Source: Neoceratodus forsteri
Lineage: Eukaryota; Chordata; Ceratodontiformes; Ceratodontidae
Assembly: GCA_016271365.2 (NCBI GenBank)
Contig: CM057453.1
Location: 1,090,575,001 to 1,090,639,000, forward strand
Length of the DNA: 64,000 bases
Direction of reading: 5' to 3'
Shown here: one piece after another, positions 45,031 through 55,015 of the stretch
Position numbering within the stretch: the first letter of the stretch is position 1
Layout of the letters: the number at the start of each line of letters is the position of its first letter
Program-made: the position numbers and the translations under genes
The notes under the pieces: generated by a model
What the model was told of the DNA's origin: nothing
The model's database searches: none
What the model saw: only the letters and a program-made list of their open reading frames with translations

Positions 45031-45220
45031 GGGCCTGGAAGTCCCACTCCCCCACTGTGGAATCTTTGCTGCAGTGTGCATCATTCTGCCTGTCCCTCAG
45101 GTAGCCGGAACATTACAACGGGGGGGGGGCAACCTGCCCTGTTCAGCTGTCTCCAGCAAGTCCAGCTGCTCCTCCGCCTCTTTTAGGAGGTTATAGAATA
45201 TGCCCTGTTGCCTGACCAGT
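45031..45220. repeat. Local direct duplication, copy 1
   Basis: Matches 45805-45986: GGGCCTGGAAGTCCCACTCC to GTTGCCTGACCAGT. On the minus strand both copies read as LLKEVDEQL-type helical sequence, possibly from a transposon-encoded protein, but I cannot name it. This copy has a small insertion near 45085 relative to the other. Confidence 0.75.
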
Positions 45221-45804
45221 CAGTCTGTATCCTAGATCTGCTTGGCATGGAGCCACTTCTTGATTTCCCCAAACTCATTTGTTTGCTTCTGACTTGTACT
45301 GGCTCTGCCCGACATCCCAGTCCACTACCCTGGCCACTTCTCTGGCAGTTTTCTGTACTTATAATCAGAAGAATAATAGTTACAAAAGTGACTGGTGTGA
45401 GAGCTGTTCTACAATGTTTCCATCATCTATTCCAGCTTGTTGCAAAGAAAAATGCTAAAAAAAATCAGACAATCATGCATTATCATTCTAATTAGGTGGT
45501 TCACAACATTTACAGTAATTGTAGTTTCAGGTATGTGCGCTGTGCATCTCAAGTATATATTGGTTCCTGTTTGTTTTCTGATGACAATTATGAGTCGTTA
45601 TAGTTAGCATCTGGTGGCAGTTGCATATTGTCATCCTCAGTTATGCACGTCTCCTCGACGCACATAGAAAATATGAGGAAAAGAACAGGAGGAGTATGGG
45701 ATGCAGGGGAAGGAAAGGAATAAATAAAGGTTTCACCATGCCAGTTCCACCAAGTAAACGTTCTGTAAGTGGTGGCGGTGAAGAAGGAGATGGTCATGGT
45801 ATGA

Positions 45805-45986
45805 GGGCCTGGAAGTCCCACTCCCCCGCTCTGGAATCCTTGCTGCAGTGCCTGTCCCTCAGGTAGCCGGAACTTTACAGCGGGGGGGGGGGAGGCAACC
45901 TGCCCTGTTCAGCTGTCTCCAGCATGTTCAGCTGCTCATCCACCTCTTTCAGGAGGTTATAGAATCTGGCCTATTGCCTGACCAGT
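45805..45986. repeat. Local direct duplication, copy 2
   Basis: See 45031-45220. Immediately followed by a SINE. Confidence 0.75.
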
Positions 45987-46215
45987 GGGCTGCCAGTATA
46001 GCCTAGAGGTTAGAGGAACGAGGTGTGAACAAGCTTGATACATCCAGCAGACCAGACCTGAGTTTGATTCTCACAACCTCCACTTGCATACTGTGTGACT
46101 CTGAGCAAGTCATTTAACCACTCAGTGTTCCCAGGTCGCCCCTGAAAACAGGCACTTGTACCTAGTGAGCCTTACCTGGTTACCAAAGACTAAAATTAAA
46201 AAAATTAAAAAAAAT
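45987..46215 (+). mobile_element. tRNA-derived SINE with L2-type 3' end
   Basis: Head: AGTATAGCCTAGAGGTTAGA (A box) and GACCTGAGTTTGATTCTCAC (B box, GAGTTTGATTC). Body: ACTGTGTGACTCTGAGCAAG and TCATTTAACCACTCAGTG, the segment also known from MIR and related SINEs. End: CCCTGAAAACAGGCAC, GTGAGCCTTACCTGGTTACC, then AAAGACTAAAATTAAAA. This end parallels the 3' end of L2-clade element e (42546-42620). The head is intact enough to show the pol III boxes, but the copy is decayed. Confidence 0.8.
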
Positions 46216-47892
46216 AGTCGTAGGCATGTGGGTATGAGGACTAGGGCTGGGTGTGTGATCGTATAGCCAAAGAAACCAATCACGGTTCCTTAGTGCCCAT
46301 AAATCTTCTGGTTCCTCTCCCACTGTAGTTAGCTTTCCAAGCCAGTCCTCCAGTGCATCTGCTGATGAAATCATCCTGAACAATCCAGAAGCTCATTGGT
46401 TTCCCTCTATTCCTCATTCAAGTGCTACCAGTTCCACTTCCCCTACCTGGAAAAGAAGTAATCTGTCCAGAAATGTAAAGGCAAGCCCCTCCCCCTTTCC
46501 ATCTCATATGGACAACATGACAGCAGCTGGCAAAGCCACCTGACTGTGGGCATCATCGGTGATTACCAGTCTGCCTTAAACCACTGTATGATGCCCCCTC
46601 GCCCCCAAACTATGCAGCAGCAACAGCATTACACAGCCAAGTGCTGCTTCTCAGTCATCACGTGAGGAAGGTGGCACTGAGACTGGGTCTGGTATAGATA
46701 CTACTGTTATCTCATCACAAGAGGAAAACATACAGGTGTTCATGAGAGTACGGGGTGCAGAGCAAAGTATACCAACCCTACAGTTCTACAAAAGCAAGCA
46801 AGTAGCTGTGCCACCAAAGCGAGTTGAATTGGAGAGTGACAGTGAGGAGGATCTCTAAGTGCACCAGTCAGAGAAGCGGCATGACACTGAGGCGGTAGAG
46901 GAGGGGAAAGCATGAGAGGAGGAAGAGGTGAAAGGGCATTTTTATTCTATGTTTTTGTAACTTTTTTATGTTTTGTTTTTATTTATGCTCTCCATTGATG
47001 TGGTCTCTCACGACAATATCCTTCACACTACACTGTAGTCACTCTGTACCTCATGTTAGAGAAGCCTTGTTCCTGATTCAGGATTTGTCTGTTGGGGTAC
47101 CTCTGCTACTTAGCTTTCAGTGTGATCTTCCACTGAGCTGCTCAGCCTTTAGCCATAGCACCGCCCCTTTGTTTATAACAATCATCTCTATTTATATGAT
47201 AGTGACTACTCTGTATTATTTTCCATTGCATGTACTATAATCCTCCTCAGGTATATACAGATAATCTCTTTGATCACTTCACACATTTTATTGGTTTTAA
47301 CCTTTATCACTTGTACTTCTCATCCTCTGGGGTTTCAGATCACACTGTGACTAAGCACTCTGTTTCTTGTCATCCAGGGTCCTCCCTAGAGAAGACACAC
47401 ATTACATCTGTCTTTCCTTTCAGGGCTGTATTGTTCTCAAATCAAATAATGCATTTTGGTCTACTTAAAAATAATACGGAAAAATGATTTTGTATTGAAA
47501 TATACTGCTCAGCTATGTTATATGATGCATGCCTCTTTAAGAACCTCCCATATAACTGGTGATGTGAGGGCAGAGACCCAACCTCTGATGAAGCATCATC
47601 CTTAGACACAAAGTGCCAGGTTATTAGTGCTGTACTTTGAATTTTGTGACTCCAGCATGAAATCTCTTTTGCAGAAATGTCTGTATTTTTTTGCCAAGAG
47701 TGTGACAGTATTGTGTTTGTTTGCTCCATAGTACCTGCCCACCCGCCGCTGCCATGCCTGTCCACCCTCAGTCACCTCATTCCACAGTGGTAGAAAGAAG
47801 AAATTGTGATACAGCTTCCACTCAATTCTACCCAAAGTACCTCACCAACACGTCCCCTGTAGCAAAAAAACAAAAAACAAAACAAAACAAAG
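46216..47892. other. Unassigned stretch
   Basis: Includes a region near 46830-46860 encoding an acidic Glu/Ser run and short frames, but no recognisable domain. Confidence 0.45.
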
Positions 47893-48060
47893 GGATCTTC
47901 TGCAATGTGGGAATATTTTACAGATGACACCACACATCCACTAAAAGTACGGTGTAATCAGTGTGGTAGAAAGATCCATTGGATCAGTCTTCTCAAACAT
48001 TGGGAACCAGAGTTCTGGCTGATCATTTTAAATGTGAACATGGCATCATCCTAACAGCCA
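47893..48060 (+). pseudogene. BED-type zinc-finger remnant (hAT-like transposon?)
   Basis: In one frame SSAMWEYFTDDTTHPLKVRC reaches CNQCG; after a frame change the sequence reads LADHFKCEHG. Together these give W..F, C-x2-C and H-x4-H, the order of a BED finger as found at the N-terminus of hAT transposases and ZBED proteins. No catalytic domain follows. Could be a chance resemblance. Confidence 0.35.
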
Positions 48061-48375
48061 AATCCAGTTCCAACCCCATTCAGGTCAGATGGGCTAGCAG
48101 CAGCCGGCACCAACCAAGATGGGAAGTAGTGGGATGAGATGGTTCATTCCAGTAATCTAGTCATCCTGGCAGCCTCAGCAATGAATGAACTGATGTATTT
48201 CCAGGTACCGGCGCTGTATCACAAGCAATCCAACCACCACCGGCCAAAACCAGTCCCAGTGTACACCCCAGCAGCACTGTTCCTGAATTTGTTGCAACAA
48301 AGCAAACTACACTGGCTGAGGCATTACATAACCACACTAAACTGCCTGCTACTTAACCAGGTTCTGCCACCTTAC

Positions 48376-48472
48376 CGCCATGGAGCCTGTTCCTGTCAGA
48401 TCTCAGATCAGGTTCAGGTCTGGTCAATAGTAGGATGGGAAACCTCTAGTGAACACCTGGTGTTGCTGTAAG
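48376..48472 (+). mobile_element. 5S rRNA-derived head of a SINE
   Basis: Matches the internal promoter half of vertebrate 5S rRNA: GTCAGATCTCAGATC (5S: GTCTGATCTCGGAAGC), GGTCTGGTCAATAGTAGGAT (GGCCTGGTTAGTACTTGGAT), GGGAAACC and CACCTGGTGT. The first third of 5S is missing or unrecognisable. The body of the SINE resumes at 48733. This is the architecture of SINE3-type elements; as a 5S gene it would be non-functional. Confidence 0.75.
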
Positions 48473-48732
48473 TTCAAGTTTATTTGCAGGAAAAGTCTAT
48501 TGAGCATGCTCGTTTACAAGGAGGTCCTTGTCAGGACAATGAGGTACAACAGGATATGATACAATAAGTTGGCATGCAACACAATTAATACAATAAGGAG
48601 GACAGCATACAGTTTAAACACAAAGAACAGGAATACAGCTGTGACAAATACATATTGGTGAGGTATTTAATCAGATACTACTGGCAGGGTAAAAGATTGG
48701 TTGAGAGGACACAAGTGCTAGTTATAGTAAGT
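48473..48732 (-). mobile_element. L2-clade LINE 3' fragment inserted in the 5S SINE
   Basis: On the minus strand it ends with GAGCATGCTCAATAGACTTT, TCCTGCAAATAAACTTGAAC, comparable to the other LINE tails. GTAAGT occurs on both sides (near 48469 and 48727), a possible target duplication. Confidence 0.55.
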
Positions 48733-49000
48733 GGTATTGGTAGCTCTCTCTGCAGAGAGCATTCTCCCCTTGGTTGACAGTAATGATACCAAAACCCCAG
48801 CATGATGTTTTGGAGACACTGGGTGGTCAGAGGTGTCATCTTTTGGAGGAAACCTTAACCACGGTCCTGTCTGCCTGTCTGGTGGTTGATCAGGTGGCTG
48901 TTATGGGTCTCACAGCTTTTCTCAGAAAGAGTAGGAGATATTCCCCCTGTGACAAAGGCAGCAGAGTAGTGGTGCACCAGAGCACAAAGCAGAAACTGGG
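48733..49000 (+). mobile_element. Body of the 5S-headed SINE
   Basis: Continues the SINE after the LINE insertion: GGTATTGGTAGCTCTCTCTG, then AATGATACCAAAACCCCAGC, GGTGTCATCTTTTGGAGGAA and CCTTAACCACGGTCCTGTCT. From memory this follows the fish SINE3 consensus (CGTCCTTCGGATGAGACG, TTAAACCGAGGTCCTGAC). The end is not defined. Confidence 0.65.
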
Positions 49001-50991
49001 GCAGATCAAGAGCAACTGAAGCATTTATTTTCACACAAGTTAAAGTAAGGAACAATAGACATAAACATGTAAACCCCTGTGAGAGCTTACCTTGGTCACC
49101 TCTCGTTGCCCAGTTTCCCCCGTTCCATTTCACCGCTGCCTGGCCCAAGTATTGTGTGCCTCTAAATCCTCCATCCTGCCCCTGCATGTTTGGCAGTTTG
49201 AAATGAGGCTGGAGGAGAAATGGCACAATGCACAAAAGCACATTGCTGTTTTCTAGTTGCTCCTGTGGCTAAACAAACACCTCTCTGGTGCTCCTGATCC
49301 CTGCGTTCAGCTAAATGGGGTCTGGAGACACAGAGGAGGCACAAGAGGAGCCTCTGAATGTTTTATTTAAGGGTCGCCAATCGCACTATAGATCAGCTTC
49401 ATGAATATTAAAGAGGTGATCAAAATATTAAATGAGCAAGTCTGCCTGCTGCCTGGGGACAGTGTATTTCAACAGCAGTGACAGGCTGGGGACACATTGT
49501 ATGTTTACATTTATGCAGTAATATAATATGGCACAGGGACTGCTCTCAGACTGTGGGGCTACTGTTTAATAAAAATATTTATTCTGGCTGCACCAGGACT
49601 GATAAGTTGGGACTTATATGGACTGCAGTGGGAACTGTTTCATAGCAGTCATGTTTGCAGCCTTTGGCCCTAGCCCAGCCAATCAGAAAGCCAGGATTGC
49701 TGCCAAGGACTTGTGGGACAGAAAAAAGAACTTGTTGGGGGAAATACATGGCCAATTCTTGGTGCCCATTTAGAGATCCAATCAGGCATTGAAGGAGCCT
49801 GATGAATATTAATTTTTCAGTGAAATAATTGTTTCAGCCAATCAGGAGTTGCCAAGAGCTCCTAAAACCCAAGGGACTTTTGATTCTGGGTTCAGTTCAG
49901 TAGGAGCCCCTCCACAAGGAGGGGGGCTCTGGCTCCTTGCTAAAGAAATGTGGCTGCAAGGATTGAGAGTGGCTGCCTGGGGGTTGCCATCTACCTGTCC
50001 CCAGGGCCTGCTTTTGCCTTTGCACATTTTGGAGGAATTTGTTAAAGGAATCCTGATTGGCAACTTTAGCTGTAAGAATTCTGCCTGCAGTTGTAAGAGA
50101 GCTGCAAGGGCCTGCAGCTTTCTGCTATGATAGTGGAAAAACTACACCTCAGCAGTGAGAGCGCTGTAATGAACTGTGACTTCAGCTATGAGAGGGCAGT
50201 GAAGAAGCTACACTTCAGTGGTGAGATCGCTGCCTAGAATGTTTCTGAGTGAGAAAATCTACTGTGAATTTCAAATAAGATTGAGACCTGCTTGGGGGCA
50301 GAGTAGCCACTAGTTTCAGGAGGTGCTAAACTCTGTCTGTTACCCTGCGTTGACTCAGCATCACAGAAAGGAGTGGACATTTCTCTGAAGCAAATGACCG
50401 CGGATGGTCCTGGTTTACAGAAAATGCTATGGGAGTCTCCCTAGTGAAGGGAGCTTGCCAGTGATTGCCTATGAGAAGCTTGCTGTCCTGCCTGTGGCTG
50501 TGGCTCCATGCCTGCCTAGGGGAGGTATTTGCCTTGATCTCCAGTGTTTATCTTCAAAAGTGAAAAGAGAAACCCTTTTTCTGCCTGTGAGCGCCTGCAC
50601 GGTGAGGAGAGTGATGTTCGGTATCATGGGACTGTTAGAGTAAAAGGTGTGTGCCTTTAGTGCAAGATTCTTTTTTTTTTTTTTTTTGTGAACCCCATTG
50701 TATGTTCCTGAGTCTCACTGACACTGTGTTTCCAGTGGAAATCCAGAGACTTTGTTCTGGATATGAAAGGACCACGGCTGCCATGCTGGCAGTGTGGTTG
50801 AAGATGCCAACAGTACCCAGATGTGTCTAAATTTCCAGAAAGAGGAAGACACAGAGAGATTCTTCCATCAGTGTTGGGAATCAGCCTGGTAGTGTCACAA
50901 GCTAAACACTGCCATTGCATCTCCCCCTGAAGGCACAGAGATTCCTGTTTCTGTATTGGTCCTTGTAACACAAGATCCACACAAATAGATG
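49001..50991. other. Unassigned; T-run at 50670
   Basis: No coding frame that I recognise. Some parts resemble LTR or leader sequence (for example G-rich hairpins near 49900), but no paired repeats were found. A run of about 17 T lies at 50670-50688. Confidence 0.4.
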
Positions 50992-51222
50992 ATTTGATAC
51001 TTAATTTTGGACCAACAGAGTTGTTAAAAAAATAAAATAGGTGCTTTGAGCTTTTTGATTACACAGACTCCTTCATCAGAAAACAATGACAGTTGGTTGT
51101 AGTCTTCCAAACCAACTGTTATTGTTTTCTGATGAAGGATTCTGAGTAATCCGAAAGCTCAAAGCACCCATTTTCTTTTTTAACAACTCTGTTGGTCCAA
51201 TAAAAGGTATCAAATTATCCAT
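50992..51222. mobile_element. Inverted pair of Penelope-like termini
   Basis: Two arms of about 105 bp in inverse orientation share GATTTGATAC, TTGGACCAACAGAGTTGTTA, GGTGCTTTGAGCTTT and CCTTCATCAGAAAACAAT. The outer ends read GGTATCAAAT / ATTTGATAC. From memory this resembles terminal regions of Penelope/Neptune-like elements, which often occur as inverted or tandem partial copies. No RT or GIY-YIG coding is present. A plain foldback MITE is the alternative. Confidence 0.5.
51129..51156 (+). ncRNA. Hammerhead-ribozyme-like core
   Basis: CTGATGA (51129-51135), a stem GGATT/AATCC with loop CTGAGT (51137-51152), then GAAA (51153-51156): the conserved CUGANGA - stem II - GAAA order. Stem III could be GC/GC around TCAAA, but the expected U before the cleavage site is not there (GCACC follows). 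The mirror copy in the left arm has lost GAAA. At best a decayed ribozyme. Confidence 0.35.
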
Positions 51223-53044
51223 AGGAGCCGGGTTTGTACAATGTTTGGTGGGGCCCAGGCCAGGATCAGGGGGTCAAGGCCCCACCCCTAGCCCAGGGGT
51301 CAAAGGTGAACTATCAGGCTCTAGGTGTTAAAGCACTGCCCATGGTCTGGGGTCAGAGGTCAACCCAGCACCATCAGGGGTCTATGGGAGCAGGGTACCT
51401 TGTATCATAATGTGGGTCTCTGCATGTTTAGACCCAGGCTGGCACCCCTGGTAGGGAAAGAAACTGAAACACTATTTAAAAGTTGTTTTGTTATACAGGA
51501 TGCCACTGGCCTGGGTGTAACAGAGACATTATGGGGTTGTAAGTTTCCCTAAGAGACTTGATATTTAGTTTGCTGCTGTGTGTGAATGTTAATAAACATT
51601 GTACTTACCATGTGGTGTGTTTTATTGTGTTGTGGTCTTCTTTCTTTCTTCCTTCCTTGTTTTTGCCACTGGGTGGGACTTGAACAGAAGGTGGATGTGA
51701 CTGAGGTGTCTTCTGGTCTTCCTTCTAGTGTTGGGTGGGACTTGAACAAGGTGGACGTTAGGCACAATGAACAGTAATAATACACATCAGAACAGTTTAG
51801 CAGCCAAATGAAAAAAATACTGAGCTAAAACCTCCTCTCCCAATAAATTGAAACAAGTAGTGTAGCCAAAAAACAGGCAGATGTAGATTTTTAAGTAGAT
51901 TATAATTATTTAATTACACTAGGGGTTTCAATTTGCCCACTGTGATCTGCTGAGTGAAATAGCCTGCCTGAAGCATAACTGTAACTTCTCCTGCTGTCTA
52001 GGTGATGTTTGTGAGTGAAGGTTGTTTCAATTCTACAGGTCCTCTACTGGTCCCAGTGGTGTGGTGCATCACCCATTCGGAGATTATCAGTAAGTTTTGT
52101 ATTTATTGTTCAGAGTTCCTGAATTTGGATTTTCTTTGCTTCCAAGTGCTGAAGCCACAGTCACGTTATAATGTACTAGCTAGTCACCACAGGTATGACC
52201 ACTTCTGTCTGATACAGTTTTTCAAATGGTGCCAAGACACCTGGATGTTCTTTCAGTACAATTGTAGGCTCAAACTGCTGGAGTGACACTGGACTAGTTA
52301 TGCGAGACCATCATGTGTTTCAGTAACAGAAATGCTTTTTGCAGATTCTGGAGCTGGCTCAGAAAAGTGGAAGTGCTTGCTTCAGTATTTTATCTAGCGT
52401 CTTCATTGTATGTACTGAGATCATCTGAATGCTGCAGGTCTTTGGTTTAACATGAAGAAACAGCTGTACATGTACAAGGTGTCTTGATGAAATGCGCTTT
52501 TGAAGTTCTTTTGAAAATTAGCAGGACGTTGTGAATGTCGAAGGGTGTCTCACCTTTCATGTATTGAGTGCCTTTATGGTCATGGAACACTGTCCCAGCA
52601 AGGAACAACTTCAAGTTGTTTTTAAAGGACTGCAGGATGCATATCAGTTACAAATAGAACAAGTCATCTAGCCACTGCCACTGTCTTTGTAGAACAGTAA
52701 GCAGTGAGACCATGTATATCATTAGCCACCTTTGCTGGAATGTATCTGTTTCTTTTGGGTAGGAGTAGGCAGCAGCTGTATGGTGCAGTGTCCCTGGTGT
52801 CTGGCTCATTAACTGAAGTCTTGTGGTACAGTTCTGGTGCCCATCTTGGTCTTGTGTGTGTAGTGTGGCTCGTTCATCATTCACTCTTTTTTCCTGGTTC
52901 TCTTCTTCTTGTTCCAGAGGTCACGTGCACATTTGGTTGCTTTCTTGTCAACCAGGTCAGCAAGGATCACATGCTCGATGATCATACGAAGAAGTCAGCA
53001 GAAGAAGTCCACTTGATCTATCAAGTCTGCTCATATTGCAGGGT
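51223..53044. other. Unassigned stretch
   Basis: Contains AATAAA at 51590 and a short internal repeat of GTGGGACTTGAAC (51673, 51736). No gene that I can support. Confidence 0.4.
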
Positions 53045-53345
53045 CCACAGCTTGAGCTAATATCCGTGCCCTCCCTCACTCCCCAGTCTTCCCATCCTCC
53101 CTATCCATGGCCCTTACCCTCCCCCTATGCCTGTTGTAGCCTCTTAAAGCTTCCCATTATCCTCAATGAGATTACCTCCTCTGGCAGTGCATCCCAAGTG
53201 CTCACCACCCTCTCTGTGAAGAAGTGCTTCCAGACCTCCCTCCTAAACCTCCCACCCTCCAGCTTAAGACTGTGCCTCCTCGTGTTATGGTTGCCAGCCA
53301 CTGAGCTTAAAGAGACTGTCCTTATCAACCTTATTTATCCCTTGT
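53045..53345 (-). mobile_element. CR1-type LINE C-terminal fragment (copy I)
   Basis: The minus-strand frame 53328-53125 carries HNTRRHSLKLEGGRFRREVW and FFTERVVSTWDALPEEVI, the end of a CR1-like ORF2 (the RHSLK..GG..FFtERVv..WN.LPeevv type). Closest within the window to copies E and J. The downstream tail is not clear. Confidence 0.7.
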
Positions 53346-53364
53346 ACTTGAAGGTCCCAATCAT

Positions 53365-53365
53365 G

Positions 53366-53398
<33 letters not shown>

Positions 53399-53414
53399 GC
53401 TCTCTCTCTCTCTC
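53365..53414. repeat. (CT)n microsatellite
   Basis: About 25 CT units with two interruptions. A (TCC)n stretch follows at 53535-53556. Confidence 0.9.
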
Positions 53415-53827
53415 CCCCTTCCCCCTGTCTTCCAGGGAGTACACGTTCAGTGTACAGGGAGTACATGATCATGTGCCATGTCATTGTCTGCTTGTCGTGG
53501 GACTTCTTGAGGTTTTTTTCCCCAAGTTTATTTTCTTCCTCCTCCTCCTCCTCCTCCTGTTCTCTTTCATCTTTTTTTTTTTTTTTGTAAATATAAATGC
53601 TTTGTCTGAAGTTGGGCTGATCATATATTCCTGGACTGGTCTACATCCTTCTGAACCAACCCGTACCACCTCGGTGGGCCCCAGTTCTCAATCCTCATAG
53701 GTGTTCTGGCCAATGTTTCTAATTCCATGTTTTGTTTTACTTTTCTTTTTTTTTAAGACCTCCACAGTTCCTTGTCATGGTCCTTCCTACCCTTGCCTTT
53801 AGTGTCATCCCCCAATATGTTGTGTTA

Positions 53828-54345
53828 CATAGGAACATACAAAATTGCCAGCAGATACAGGCCTATTGGTCTATCTAATTTGCTTGAGTGTGCAGCATTT
53901 CAGTCTTTCAGACTGCAGCTGCTCCTACCTCCCTCCCCCCCGCTGATTTTACCCTTGTATCCTTCATTTCCACTCCTTGCTCCTTTATGGTTTGAACCCT
54001 CTCTCTGGACCTGCCCCACACACTTTTGAAGCTGCCCACTGTCCAGTGAAAACACCACCTCTGGCAGTATGTTACAGCCTGCCACCACCCTTTTGGTGAA
54101 AAGATGCCTCCTTATTTCCCTCCTTAATCTTCCTCCTTCCAAACTCTGACTGTGCCCCCTAGTTACCCTTCCACCTTTTAAGATGAAAATATTTCTGGTG
54201 CTTACTCTAATCTGTTCATACCCTTCAGGTACTGGAAACAACAAAGTCTCCATCATATCCTCTGTCTCTCTTCTGTCCAGGGAAAACATATTGAGATGTC
54301 TCAGTTTCCTAATAAGGTTCATCTCCCAATCCTAGGATTATTTTT
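53828..54345 (-). mobile_element. CR1-type LINE 3' end (copy J)
   Basis: The minus-strand frame 54322-53900 (140 codons) has LRHLNMFSLDRRETEDMMET and SLEGGRLRREIRRHLFTKRV. Downstream is a short 3' UTR with TATGTTCCTATGTAACA at its end, a variant of the CR1 8-bp tail. Confidence 0.75.
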
Positions 54346-54837
54346 GTGTTGTGAAGTACAGTGATGCTTTAGGCCCCTTATTTTGCTCAGCAGGCCTTTT
54401 AGCTTAGTATTTTGTGTTTTCATTTGGCAGCTTTCTCATTGTAGCTCCTTTTTGTATTTAGTCAAGAGCCACGGAGGTATCAGTATCACCTGTTCTCTGC
54501 TGGTCACTGTGAACCTACCTACCCTCCTCCTGTCACCACCTGTGACCACTGTGCATGGTCCCTCCACCGTGGGAAGCTAACCAGTTGTTACTGGTGAATG
54601 TCTTGCTGCCATTCTGCGATATGCGATTTGTACCACCGTGGTACAGACTCAATCACCATTAAAGTAGGTTGACAGTCATGTTACCATAGAAAACACATCC
54701 ACTGATGTGATGTTAAAAACAACATGATGGGATCATATGGTGTACTCAAAAAGGTGATTGCAAACTTCTGGGCTGCTAGTAAGAGCAAGATCTGTGTGAC
54801 TCTAGAGAATATGTGAGCGTGACAAAGCAGTAGAATG
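54346..54837. other. Unassigned stretch
   Basis: No named feature before the satellite. Confidence 0.5.
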
Positions 54838-55015
54838 ACAAATGGATGAGAAAACATGGGCATGGACACAAACAACCAGTGTCCCCAGTGCTTCATCCTC
54901 AGAGATGAACAGGCGCACTTTACAAAGAAGTAGTAGTACTTAACTGTACTGTAACAGCCCTGACTTAGTGTCTGAATGCCATAAATGAAATGAAGAACAA
55001 GGATACTGTCATTAG
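54838..55015 (+). repeat. 220-bp satellite, partial unit 0
   Basis: Matches the last 178 bp of the unit at 63561-63780 (AAATGGATGAGAAAACATGG to ACTGTCATTAG). It is the left edge of the array, cut by the LTR element. Confidence 0.85.

Noticed and set aside
48376..48472. Functional 5S rRNA gene
   Set aside because: The first third is absent, many positions differ and no T-run terminator follows; it is the head of a SINE.
48949..50640. A second LTR starting TGTGACAAAGGC
   Set aside because: No matching direct repeat, primer site or target duplication was found in the window.
50999..51080. Second hammerhead motif in the left arm of the inverted pair
   Set aside because: On the minus strand the GAAA box has become AAAA and the stem II pairing is weaker.
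52648..53060. Overlapping frames on both strands, possibly a transposon gene
   Set aside because: Frames are short and shift; no domain could be named with confidence.
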